From Clostridiales bacterium (GTDB lineage: Bacteria > Bacillota > Clostridia > Peptostreptococcales > Anaerovoracaceae): a stretch of 64,000 nt of DNA. Below, piece after piece: positions 51,314-59,227 of this stretch. Every line of letters begins with the position of its first letter. Positions within the stretch are counted from its first letter, which is position 1. Where the stretch lies: positions 57,134-121,133 of the forward strand of contig JAAZCE010000039.1 of NCBI GenBank assembly GCA_012513435.1, given 5' to 3'. The translations under genes and the position numbers were made by a program. The notes beneath the pieces were generated by a model. That model worked only from the letters and a program-made list of their open reading frames with translations. It ran no database searches and was not told the origin of the DNA.

Positions 51314-52747
51314 CTACTTTACAGAAAACGGGTTGCTGCCCGATGTCGCTTTATCATTCACATTTCGCATATGTTTCACCAACTTCGCATATTCACTGCT
51401 CTGTTTCTCGTCCGTGGAGCTTACCTGCTGGTCTGTCGGGAATATTGCTACATAAATTTTATCTTCGGTTTTACCTGCTATGGTGTAATCAGGCAAATCG
51501 CCGTAGGCATTGCTCCCCCAGTCATAGGCGGCAATCGTAACCACCTCTCCTCCGTTGCTTTTCTTAGCAGGCGAGTAGTATATGGTAATGGAGGTGCTGT
51601 CGTTCTTTTCCCATTCCCACTCAACGTCATTAGGCACCAATAGTGAAAAGTATTTTGTATCGAGCATATCTTCACTGCCCTCACCTGCATAGCGAATGAT
51701 GTTATCCGCTATATCATAGCTTCCGGAATTGGACGGAGAAGACTTTTTTTCACTCTTTGCAAGCAAATCCGCCAACACCTCTTCCATCTTGGTTTCTTTA
51801 TAGGTCTTGTCTGCCAAATTGTACTCATACAATTTTCCGCTATACTTATTATATCCGTAAAGTGTATTGCCGACCATTACACCTTGCTCCTTGTCAGGCA
51901 AGTCGTCTGCATCGGTTGCCTTAAATTCCTTTACATCTGCCAGAGAAACAATGCGGCACTTATAGCTGTCCGTCTTGTAAAGCATATAGTCTTCATTTGC
52001 CCATACATATGAATAAGGAGCCAGAGCTTCCTTCTTGTATGCCTTTGTTGATGTCTCTTTCTTTATATTATAAACGTAAACATCTTTGCCTTTTTGACTG
52101 CTGTAATATATGTTGTCTCCCGTAATATTGATGGTGCAAGGTTCCTCGGTTTTAGCCAAAAGATTTTGTTGTGCCCCGTCTGTAGACAGCAGGTATATGT
52201 TGCCGTCCTTCTTGGTGTAATATATTCCATCAGATGTCACATCGTAATCGTTCACATCTTCAGCTACCGTTGTTTCACCTTTGCCGGAGGTGTTCATGCT
52301 GTACAGGGTGTATCCGTATATGTAGTAAATCTTTCCATCGTATATTTCAAAGCCATCGCTGAGACTATCGTCCATCAGCTGTTTGGGCTTAACAGTGCCG
52401 CCCTTCTCCATTTCCTCCAGACCATATCTAAAAAATCCGTCGGCAGCCGCCACGTAAAGGTCGGATTCGAAAACTGCCAAGCTGTTTATTCCGCTTGTCA
52501 TCTGCGCTTCGATAGTAAAATCTCCGATGCTTCCGGCATCATCTACAAGCCCGCTGCATAAATAGTTACCGTGCCCCCAAAAGGCTACGTTGCTTGAATC
52601 CACTGCCACACTTCTTCCCAGTGTCACATCCTTCATGGAGTCTTTTGATGCGCCTGTGATTATCAATACTGCAATGATGGCTCCGACAATAACTACAACT
52701 CCTGCGGCTATGCCTATTTTCGCCGCTTTACTCAGTTTAGTTTTCAT
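51314..52747 (-). CDS. Membrane-anchored beta-propeller-like protein (DUF5050-like)
   Basis: 477 aa. One N-terminal membrane anchor (about residues 9-32). Repeated short blades in the middle (DGKIYYIYGYTLYSMN, SDGIYYTKKDGNIYLLSTD, GDNIYYSSQKGKDVYVYN, NTLYGYNKYSGKLYEYN) resemble DUF5050/low-density-receptor YWTD-like propellers. A C-terminal module begins DTKYFSLLVPNDVEWEWEKN. Extracellular, function unknown. GGAGG lies 8 nt ahead of the ATG at 52747. Confidence 0.75.
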   Translation of the reverse strand: MKTKLSKAAKIGIAAGVVVIVGAIIAVLIITGASKDSMKDVTLGRSVAVDSSNVAFWGHGNYLCSGLVDDAGSIGDFTIEAQMTSGINSLAVFESDLYVAAADGFFRYGLEEMEKGGTVKPKQLMDDSLSDGFEIYDGKIYYIYGYTLYSMNTSGKGETTVAEDVNDYDVTSDGIYYTKKDGNIYLLSTDGAQQNLLAKTEEPCTINITGDNIYYSSQKGKDVYVYNIKKETSTKAYKKEALAPYSYVWANEDYMLYKTDSYKCRIVSLADVKEFKATDADDLPDKEQGVMVGNTLYGYNKYSGKLYEYNLADKTYKETKMEEVLADLLAKSEKKSSPSNSGSYDIADNIIRYAGEGSEDMLDTKYFSLLVPNDVEWEWEKNDSTSITIYYSPAKKSNGGEVVTIAAYDWGSNAYGDLPDYTIAGKTEDKIYVAIFPTDQQVSSTDEKQSSEYAKLVKHMRNVNDKATSGSNPFSVK

Positions 52748-52855
52748 CAACCTATCCTCCTCTTTCTCACTGAAAGTTTATCACAAGGGATTTAAAAAGG
52801 CAATAATTCCCAAGGTGAAATTGCTATCCCTTTCGGATTCAAGTCCAATGCGTAC

Positions 52856-52881
52856 ACTAAAAAATACCCTTCCGGGTATTT
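52856..52881 (-). terminator. Terminator of tRNA-Leu
   Basis: AAATACCC/GGGTATTT stem with TTCC loop (52862-52881), followed on the minus strand by TTTTTT. It begins 3 nt past the encoded CCA. Confidence 0.88.
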
Positions 52882-52884
52882 TAT

Positions 52885-52967
52885 TGGTGCGCCTGGAGGG
52901 ACTTGAACCCCCACGGTCTCCCACTAGAACCTAAATCTAGCGTGTCTGCCAATTCCACCACAGGCGC
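52885..52967 (-). tRNA. tRNA-Leu (anticodon TAG)
   Basis: 83 nt including encoded CCA. Acceptor GCGCCTG/CAGGCGC, class-II long variable arm, anticodon stem CTAGA/TCTAG with loop TTTAGGT (anticodon TAG, reads CUN, chiefly CUA), T-arm GGGTTCAAGTCCC. Monocistronic with its own terminator. Confidence 0.96.
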
Positions 52968-53045
52968 ATGATATTCGATTTCGCAACAGAACTACAACAT
53001 TATTTAGTATAGTAATTCTGGCTTCAAAAGTCAAGACAAACAACA

Positions 53046-53103
53046 AAAGGTTTTTCCACATTTTATGGATTCAGGTGTCACCATTTGTGGAAAAGCCTTT
53101 TTT
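53046..53103 (-). terminator. Terminator of the MMPL/heptad-repeat operon
   Basis: Imperfect long stem AAAGG-T-TTTTCCACA with TGTGGAAAA-G-CCTTT and a 24-nt loop. On the minus strand it is followed by TTTTGTTG; it lies 31 nt past the stop of the gene ending at 53134. Confidence 0.7.
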
Positions 53104-53133
53104 ATAGTAATTAGCTGCCTAAAATTAACCCTT

Positions 53134-54813
53134 CTATTGACTGATTTCCGTCTTGTATATGAATTTTACTGTTCCTTTCATTCCGTTTGACAATTGGGTA
53201 AAAGTGCTGTAGTTCTTACCGTTATTTAGGGTTGAACTAATACTGTTAGCCTTCCCTCTAAGCTGACCGTTGTACAGGTTGACTATCTTAGCTATCCCCT
53301 CTTTGTAGAACTTTTCGAGTCCCAGGCTCAGCTCCTGGGAGCCTGCGTTCAGCTGGCTGCTTCCCGCAATGAGGGTGCCCGTCGAATTATTCAGCTCTCC
53401 CATTCCTGCTGCAAGGTCTTTGGCTCCCGATGTCAGGGATTTAGTATCGGCGGTAGCCTTAGCAAGACCTTCTGCCAAACCATCTGAACCGTCCTTCACC
53501 TGTTTAGCCACATTGACAAGCCCTGGATTCTGTACTGTTCCGTTTCCGTCCAATCCTGATAACATACCATCTGTAATGTTCTGCATATTTGAAGGGTTAT
53601 CGCTTCCTGATGCTGTGTAAACTTCGGCATTAATCATTGCAGTGTTTGAATCCGCCATATCTTTCACAAGATTCTTATATGTGAGCTCATTTACCATATC
53701 TGGGTATGCTTTAACCAGCTGCGCCAGTTCTTCTTGAGCAGCATTATTCTTCGCAATCCCTGCCTGCAGCTGAGCGTCAACGCCTTCTACTGCTTTAGAC
53801 ACTCCCTGCACTCCTGCCAGTATTTCTGGCAGCTTGCTGTTCAAGGCGGTAGCTCCTGTCTGAAGATTCAAGGTGCCCGACTTCATTATGTTAAGATTTG
53901 TATCCAGCTTTTGGTACAGCTCTGTTGCACCATCATTCAATTTCTTTATCCCAACCGTAAGCTCCTGCGATTTGTTGTTCAGCATATTGATTCCGTTGTA
54001 CAAGGTGTCTGCTCCGGATACAAGCTGCTTGGCAGAGCTGTCTAGCAGATTTATCTGTCCATCCATATTCAGACCATCAATAGCTCCCGCATCTACGTCC
54101 TCAAATATATCACTGGTTACAACTGTCATCATGGAATCAACGGTAAAGCCCTCTGCCTGCCCTGTGAAGGTTACACTGTCAGACAATCCGATTTTGTCTG
54201 CATCCACACCGAGATTTGCTGCAAGGCCTGGAGCAGCCATTCCTACTACAATTTGCTTTTCTCCGTCATCAATAATTTTCCCATTGCTTACCTTTATATT
54301 CTTCATACAGTCTTTTTCAGCCATAAACCCTGTTATGGCAATGAATGGGACATTGGTTGTGTTCTCATAGTTAACGACGATTTTAACATCTCCCTTGGCA
54401 TCCTTTAAATCATTACCTGATATTTTTTTACCATTGAGGTAGTATGTTATATCCATCTTCACAGGAACCGCCTTATCTGAATCACCCTGGTAGTAAATAT
54501 CGTTACCCTTGGCATTCCACAAAAGTCTACCATCTCCCTCCTGAGTAAACTTCTCATCACCCTTTACATTCTCTATATCCGTAAGATCCGACACATCTTC
54601 CAAGGTGTCGCTTCCCGTGTTATTGCAAAGGTGGTCGCTTACTATAGTGTCCTCTTGAGTTCCGTCGTTTCCCGTTATTACGTATACGGTTTCGTCCTTA
54701 GTGTTCTTCTCAGCTCCAAAGGCATATGTTGCTGACAGACCCATGGACAATACCAGCATAACGGCAATAAAGCCAGATATTATTTTAATACTCTTCTTAC
54801 TTTTATTTTTCAT
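53134..54813 (-). CDS. Exported heptad-repeat protein (YhgE/Pip-like, XXXLXXG repeats)
   Basis: 559 aa. Signal peptide (about residues 1-33, ending SATYAFGAE). A beta-rich region (about 40-230) is followed by repeated heptads with Leu and Gly (SGADTLYNGINML, LTVGIKKLNDGATEL, LQTGATALNSKL, LAEGLAKATADTKSLTSGAKDLAAG) typical of YhgE/Pip-type proteins and forming long coiled coils. No C-terminal membrane helices, unlike full YhgE. Starts 11 nt inside the MMPL gene end; probably an extracytoplasmic partner of that transporter. Confidence 0.85.
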   Translation of the reverse strand: MKNKSKKSIKIISGFIAVMLVLSMGLSATYAFGAEKNTKDETVYVITGNDGTQEDTIVSDHLCNNTGSDTLEDVSDLTDIENVKGDEKFTQEGDGRLLWNAKGNDIYYQGDSDKAVPVKMDITYYLNGKKISGNDLKDAKGDVKIVVNYENTTNVPFIAITGFMAEKDCMKNIKVSNGKIIDDGEKQIVVGMAAPGLAANLGVDADKIGLSDSVTFTGQAEGFTVDSMMTVVTSDIFEDVDAGAIDGLNMDGQINLLDSSAKQLVSGADTLYNGINMLNNKSQELTVGIKKLNDGATELYQKLDTNLNIMKSGTLNLQTGATALNSKLPEILAGVQGVSKAVEGVDAQLQAGIAKNNAAQEELAQLVKAYPDMVNELTYKNLVKDMADSNTAMINAEVYTASGSDNPSNMQNITDGMLSGLDGNGTVQNPGLVNVAKQVKDGSDGLAEGLAKATADTKSLTSGAKDLAAGMGELNNSTGTLIAGSSQLNAGSQELSLGLEKFYKEGIAKIVNLYNGQLRGKANSISSTLNNGKNYSTFTQLSNGMKGTVKFIYKTEISQ

Positions 54814-56908
54814 AACTTTCCCCTCCCACTGTACAGAGCTTTTCTTTGTTTACAAATCCTTTGCTTGTTTTGCATATGAGATTGTCAAATATCACAAACA
54901 TGGATGGCAATATTAGCATTACTACAAGCATACTAATCAGTGCACCCCTCGACATAAGGCTGCAAAGAGAACCTATTATATCCACCTTGGAATACAGCGC
55001 CACTCCAAAGGTTGCTGCAAAGAATCCAAGAGCGCTTACCAATATCGAAGGCATTGATTTGGCATGAGCTATGGAAATAGCCTCACGTTTCTCTCGTCCG
55101 GCATATCGTTCCTGCCTGTATCTGGTAGTCATCAATATGGCATAATCGACGGTAGCTCCAAGTTGTATCGTACTTATGCATATGGATGCGATAAAAGGCA
55201 GCACCGTTCCCGTGTAGTGGGGTATCCCTAGATTAATGAAAATTGCCAGCTCTATTACCGATACCAGTATGAAGGGCAGTGATATGGATTTCAAGACGAT
55301 AGCTATTATGATGAAGATTGCCGCTATGGAAATAATGTTTACTACCTTGAAGTCTCTATCGGTAATCGTAATCAGGTCCTTCGTACACGGCGCTTCGCCT
55401 ATAAGTATTCCTTCCCTGTCATAGTCGGCTACAAGTTCATTTATTTCATCTATCTGGTTGTTTACCTTATCACTTGCTACGGAATACCGAGAATTGATTA
55501 TCAGCAGTTGGTAATCCGAACTTTTGACGGTAGACTCCAGCTCTGAAGGAAGCATTTCATCAGGGACTGCCGGACCTACCGCACTTTCCATGCCCAGAAC
55601 ATATTTTATTCCCTTAACATTATCTATCTTATCCATCATGGAGGATACATCCTTTTTTGACATATCGGCATCTACCAGCAGCATATGAGTCGTGTTCATG
55701 TCGAACTCGTTGTCCAGTTTATTAGCCGCAACCTTGAAAGGAAGGCTCTGAGGCACGCTCTTATCCAGATTGTAATAAACATCTGTATTTGAATATCCCC
55801 AAATAGCCGGTATGAGCAAGATTACGAATACACCGACGAATATTCTCGGCTTTTTCGTGACAAAGTTGGAAATCTTCCCGAAGTTAGGAACTAGGCCCTT
55901 GTGTCTTGTCTTTTCTATCAATTTTTCAAAGGTCATTATCATGGCCGGCAAAATAGTTACACTGCCCAGCACTCCAAGCAATACTCCCTTGGCCATAACG
56001 ATACCAAGATCCAAGCCAAGAGCGAATGTCATGAAGCACATTGCCAGGAACCCTGCAATAGTTGTAATGGAGCTTCCCGCAACAGCCGTAATGGTTCCTG
56101 CAATAGCCTTTGACATGGCTTCATCTCTCGATAAGGACTTGTCCTGTCGATGCTCTTCGTAGCTGTGCCATAGGAATATTGAATAGTCCATTGTAACACC
56201 AAGCTGAAGCACCGCACTTATGGCCTTCGTAATATAGGAAACTTCCCCCATGAATACATTGGAGCCCAGATTGTAGAGAATAGTTATCCCTATCCCTGCG
56301 ACGAAAATGAACGGGATTACCCAGGAATCCATAAACAATGCTAGCACCGTGCAGGCCAGTATTACGGCAATAGCAACATAGATAGGTTCCTCATGCTCCA
56401 CTAGGTCCTTAAGGTCCGTAACCATTGCGGACATTCCACTTATAAAGCATTTTTCGCCACATATTCCTCTTATATCCTCAATGGCCTGCAAACTTTCATC
56501 CGCAGATGTTGAGGTATCAAAAAACACCGCCATCAAAGTAGTGTCTCCGCTGTTAAATTTATGGTAGACGTCCTCAGGCAGTACTTCCATGGGAACTGTA
56601 CTGCTCAGCACACTGTCATACCAGATAACGGAATCCACATGGTCCACGCCCTCTATCTTTGACTTTAGACCAGCGACATTCTTGGTGTCCATCCCATCAA
56701 CCATAACCATAGAAAAAGCACCCTTGCCAAAATCGTCTATTAAAATATTCTGACCCTTAACGGTCTGAATATCATCAGGCAGATATGTGAGCACATCGTA
56801 ATTAATACGGGTACCCATAATGCCAAAAACTGCCGGTATCAGCAGCAGTAGCGCTATGATAAGTATTCCCTTGCGTTTCTCCGTAATAGCTCTTCCAAGC
56901 CTTAACAT
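54803..56908 (-). CDS. MMPL-family RND transporter
   Basis: 701 aa, two repeats each with one membrane helix, an extracytoplasmic loop and five more helices. The MMPL signature appears twice as VLQLGVTMDYSIFLWHSYEEHR and ISTIQLGATVDYAILMTTRYRQER, including the Asp-Tyr pair that relays protons. Such pumps export lipids, siderophores or drugs. Downstream overlap with the heptad-repeat gene and upstream tetR indicate a regulated efflux operon. Confidence 0.92.
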   Translation of the reverse strand: MLRLGRAITEKRKGILIIALLLLIPAVFGIMGTRINYDVLTYLPDDIQTVKGQNILIDDFGKGAFSMVMVDGMDTKNVAGLKSKIEGVDHVDSVIWYDSVLSSTVPMEVLPEDVYHKFNSGDTTLMAVFFDTSTSADESLQAIEDIRGICGEKCFISGMSAMVTDLKDLVEHEEPIYVAIAVILACTVLALFMDSWVIPFIFVAGIGITILYNLGSNVFMGEVSYITKAISAVLQLGVTMDYSIFLWHSYEEHRQDKSLSRDEAMSKAIAGTITAVAGSSITTIAGFLAMCFMTFALGLDLGIVMAKGVLLGVLGSVTILPAMIMTFEKLIEKTRHKGLVPNFGKISNFVTKKPRIFVGVFVILLIPAIWGYSNTDVYYNLDKSVPQSLPFKVAANKLDNEFDMNTTHMLLVDADMSKKDVSSMMDKIDNVKGIKYVLGMESAVGPAVPDEMLPSELESTVKSSDYQLLIINSRYSVASDKVNNQIDEINELVADYDREGILIGEAPCTKDLITITDRDFKVVNIISIAAIFIIIAIVLKSISLPFILVSVIELAIFINLGIPHYTGTVLPFIASICISTIQLGATVDYAILMTTRYRQERYAGREKREAISIAHAKSMPSILVSALGFFAATFGVALYSKVDIIGSLCSLMSRGALISMLVVMLILPSMFVIFDNLICKTSKGFVNKEKLCTVGGESYEK

Positions 56909-56975
56909 TTTAATATCACCTCTGTATCTTTTTACTACCCCTTCAGAATAATACTAAAAGGCCTTTTCTGCCATA

Positions 56976-57024
56976 AACAAAACAGGGCTAGTGCACAAAA
57001 TTTGTACACTAGCCCTGTTTTGTT
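56976..57024 (-). terminator. Long inverted repeat after tetR
   Basis: An 18-bp perfect stem (AACAAAACAGGGCTAGTG with its complement) that extends inward with one G-T pair, followed on the minus strand by TTTATGG after GTTTTG. It lies 6 nt past the tetR stop and 68 nt before the MMPL start, so it probably attenuates transcription into the transporter genes; it might also be a TetR-binding palindrome. Confidence 0.65.
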
Positions 57025-57030
57025 AAACTT

Positions 57031-57588
57031 TTATTGCAGTCCGTTTTCCGCACTGATTATGGCCTGCTTTACCGTTCCACGAAACATGCTGTCATAAAGC
57101 GCCGCCAGCGCCTTAGGCGATGTTGACATACGACCCTGTATCCATTGGAAAATAGCTCCCACCAAGGCATTCTTATAAAAATCCGCCGTCACCACCCTGG
57201 CTTCTTCGCTGACATCTATATCCCTGGTCAAAACCTCCACAAATCTCAGGGCATAATCCTCCGTTACCGTGTTAATATATCTGGACAGTTCCTCCCGGCT
57301 TATGGAAAAGTATACGTTGTAAATCATCTTCCTGTTTTCGTAAAGATAATTCAAGCCGTATAGAAAGCCTTCTTCGTTTACATCAGGATACATCTTGACA
57401 ATCTCATCTGCCTGCTTTTCAAATATCCAGCTGAGAAGGCCGTAAACATCTGAAAAATGGTAATAAAAGGTATTCCTCGTCACCCCGCATCGGCCGGTTA
57501 TATCTTTTATGGTTATCTTGTCAAGGGGCCTCTCCTCCAAAAGAAGGGTAAGAGACTCTGCTAAGGCATTCTTAGTTAAATCGGACAT
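57031..57588 (-). CDS. TetR/AcrR-family regulator
   Basis: 185 aa. N-terminal HTH LDKITIKDITGRCGVTRNTFYYHFSDVYGLLSWIFEKQADEI (about residues 19-60); helical C-terminal domain of the type found in DhaS-like and efflux regulators. It lies upstream of MMPL in the same direction and likely controls it. Its ribosome site AAGGAGGAG is inside the preceding small ORF, and its ATG overlaps that ORF by 13 nt. Confidence 0.9.
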   Translation of the reverse strand: MSDLTKNALAESLTLLLEERPLDKITIKDITGRCGVTRNTFYYHFSDVYGLLSWIFEKQADEIVKMYPDVNEEGFLYGLNYLYENRKMIYNVYFSISREELSRYINTVTEDYALRFVEVLTRDIDVSEEARVVTADFYKNALVGAIFQWIQGRMSTSPKALAALYDSMFRGTVKQAIISAENGLQ

Positions 57589-57722
57589 ACTTTTTTCTCC
57601 TCCTTTATCCCTGCTTTACACAAAAACAGCCTAATCAGCACCATGTGAAGAGCTACCCCGCATATTATTGAAAGCAGCATACCTATTATTGCGTAAGGCA
57701 ATACATTTCCCAAATACATCAT
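57576..57722 (-). CDS. Small single-span membrane protein, 48 aa
   Basis: ORF too short for usual cut-offs. Starts MMYLGNVLPYAIIGMLLSII and continues CGVALHMVLIRLF, one transmembrane helix with a basic tail KAGIKEEKK. AGGAGGTGGAG lies just upstream. The stop is 13 nt inside tetR, giving translational coupling. The ATG may be 57722 or 57719. Function unknown; its position suggests an accessory to the MMPL efflux system. Confidence 0.6.
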   Translation of the reverse strand: MMYLGNVLPYAIIGMLLSIICGVALHMVLIRLFLCKAGIKEEKKVCPI

Positions 57723-57741
57723 TCATTGGTCTCCACCTCCT

Positions 57742-57858
57742 TTATCCATCTTCTTGCGATAAAGAGACCCACCACCAGTCATAGCCCTTGCTTTGAAGCA
57801 ATATCCGGTCGTCTTTTTGTTCATCATCAGTTCCAGTCTTTTTGTTTGTAAATAACAT
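57742..57858 (-). CDS. Small soluble ORF, 38 aa, with DWWW motif
   Basis: Begins MLFTNKKTGTDDEQKDDR and contains SKGYDWWWVSLSQ. GGAG lies 9 nt before the ATG, and the -10 TATAAT is 20-25 nt upstream, so it is the first ORF of the tetR-MMPL operon. The stop falls right before the next Shine-Dalgarno sequence. It may be a true small protein, a leader peptide, or the remnant of a larger gene: GYDWWW resembles the start of tocopherol-cyclase-like proteins, but that may be chance. Confidence 0.45.
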   Translation of the reverse strand: MLFTNKKTGTDDEQKDDRILLQSKGYDWWWVSLSQEDG

Positions 57859-57878
57859 TCTCCAGTCCTCCGTGAATA

Positions 57879-57907
57879 ATTATAACAAAATAAGAGTTTC
57901 ATGTCGA
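57879..57907 (-). promoter_or_regulatory. Sigma-A promoter of the small-ORF/tetR/MMPL operon
   Basis: On the minus strand: TCGACA (57902-57907), 17-nt spacer, TATAAT (57879-57884). One mismatch from the perfect -35. Confidence 0.78.
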
Positions 57908-58072
57908 ACAGGAATAAAAGTTTTTAAAACAAAATAAACGCATCCGAACAGACGGCAAAGGTGGTTTATGAATATTTATACAGGCAAATCGAGGATAAGA
58001 GTTCGCGAAATTATTGGCTTTCTCCTGAACCGTGAAGAACCCACAATGCCATGTGAGGGGTGTCGTTTTTTG
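57908..58072. other. Intergenic region between divergent units
   Basis: No feature is firmly supported. A 72-codon frame (57968-58186) overlaps the downstream promoter and is not believed. I compared the stretch with cyclic-di-GMP-I and -II riboswitch consensus and found no match. Confidence 0.4.
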
Positions 58073-58101
58073 TTGATTTTTTTGGAAAAAAGATGTATAA
58101 T
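58073..58101 (+). promoter_or_regulatory. Sigma-A promoter of the cyclic-di-GMP protein gene
   Basis: TTGATT (58073-58078), 17-nt spacer, TATAAT (58096-58101). The leader is about 80 nt. In it, CCCCC (58134-58138) can pair with GGGG at 58142-58145 or with the GGGGG of the ribosome site at 58176-58180. Confidence 0.8.
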
Positions 58102-58189
58102 TATCCTATGTGCTGTACCATATCTCAGCAGAACCCCCGTTGGGGATGTTTCAAATCTACAGTTACAGATATTGAGGGGGCACTAAGGT

Positions 58190-59203
58190 ATGCCAAGAAC
58201 ACTTTTAATCGTTGATGACAATGAAATAAACCGACAGATTCTGTGTAATATTTTGTCCTCGGACTACACTGTCTTGGAGGCAAAAAACGGACAGGAGGCG
58301 GTTGACCTTCTAGAGGAGAATCAGCAGCTTGTTTCTGCTGTCCTTCTCGACATCATCATGCCGGTTATGGATGGATACCAGGTCCTTGACAATATGCAGC
58401 AAAATCCCGTATTATCAAAAATTCCCGTTATAGTAACAACAAGCAGCACCGCACTGGAAACAGAGAAAAAAGCCCTTAATCTAGGGGCGACTGACTTTGT
58501 GGCTAAGCCTTTTGATGCGGATATTATCAAACACCGCCTAGGTAATTTGATTAAGCTTCGAGAAACGTCGGCTTTGGTGAATGCCTTGGAGCAGGATAAA
58601 CTGACAAGCTTACTTTCCCGTCAGGCGTTTTTTGTAAAGGTTGCAGAAATAATATCTCAGCATGAACCGGGATATTTTATCATAGCAAGTTTTGACGTTG
58701 ATAACTTCAAGCTCATTAACGACCAGTACGGCACCAACAAGGGCGACCAGGTGCTTCAGATGTTGGCCGATATTTTCTCCGAAGGCTTTACTCCTGTGGG
58801 AGGCATCTGCTGCCGTGTTATGGCAGATAACTTTGCTGTTATGTATCCCCGCAGCTTCGTAGACGATGAGCGGCTGTACGAAATACGGCAAAAGGCTTCG
58901 CTACTTGACGGTTCGATTCCTCCAATCACATTCAGCATCGGAAGATATGTCGTAGATGATTTATCTCTTTCTGTAGACAGCATGTATGACCGTGCTTCTC
59001 TGGCCCAAATATCGGGAAAGGGACGTTACGACCTTAATATCAATATGTATGACGACTCCATGCGTATATATCTCCTGCGTGAACAGGCAATTATCTCCGA
59101 AATGAAGACCGCACTGGAGGATAACCAATTCGAGGTGTGGCTTCAGCCGCAATACAATCACTCCTCCGGCGCACTAATTGGCGCAGAGGCCCTGGTTCGC
59201 TAG
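58190..59203 (+). CDS. Response regulator with GGDEF and interrupted EAL domain, N-terminal part (ends at in-frame TAG)
   Basis: 337 codons before the stop. Residues 1-120: receiver domain with phospho-acceptor Asp in LLDIIMPVMDGYQV, acidic pair VDDNE and Lys in AKPFDADI. Residues about 140-290: degenerate GGDEF domain (DVDNFKLINDQYG, then RVMADNFAV where GGDEF should be), probably inactive. Residues about 305-337: start of an EAL domain, GAEALVR, cut by TAG where the family has Trp. The frame then continues without another stop to 62971, so both pieces derive from one 1,593-codon gene. Confidence 0.9.
   Translation: MPRTLLIVDDNEINRQILCNILSSDYTVLEAKNGQEAVDLLEENQQLVSAVLLDIIMPVMDGYQVLDNMQQNPVLSKIPVIVTTSSTALETEKKALNLGATDFVAKPFDADIIKHRLGNLIKLRETSALVNALEQDKLTSLLSRQAFFVKVAEIISQHEPGYFIIASFDVDNFKLINDQYGTNKGDQVLQMLADIFSEGFTPVGGICCRVMADNFAVMYPRSFVDDERLYEIRQKASLLDGSIPPITFSIGRYVVDDLSLSVDSMYDRASLAQISGKGRYDLNINMYDDSMRIYLLREQAIISEMKTALEDNQFEVWLQPQYNHSSGALIGAEALVR
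59201..59203 (+). other. In-frame amber codon splitting the cyclic-di-GMP gene
   Basis: TAG as codon 338 of the combined frame, flanked by CGC codons. The protein on either side reads EALVR*RHPVRG, matching EALVRWRHP of intact EAL domains, so a single TGG to TAG transition explains it. TAG terminates other genes here (rplX, reverse rubrerythrin, mocR). Confidence 0.95.
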
Positions 59204-59227
59204 CGCCATCCTGTCCGCGGTATTATA

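Noticed and set aside
57940..58170. Cyclic-di-GMP riboswitch upstream of the GGDEF/EAL gene
   Set aside because: Expected from context, but neither the class I nor class II conserved core is present.
57968..58186. 72-codon plus-strand frame before the receiver-domain gene
   Set aside because: It overlaps the sigma-A promoter and leader of that gene, has odd composition and no recognisable family.
59201..59203. Genome-wide recoding of TAG as an amino acid
   Set aside because: rplX, reverse rubrerythrin and mocR end in TAG at the normal family C-terminus, so TAG is an ordinary stop; only site-specific readthrough remains possible.
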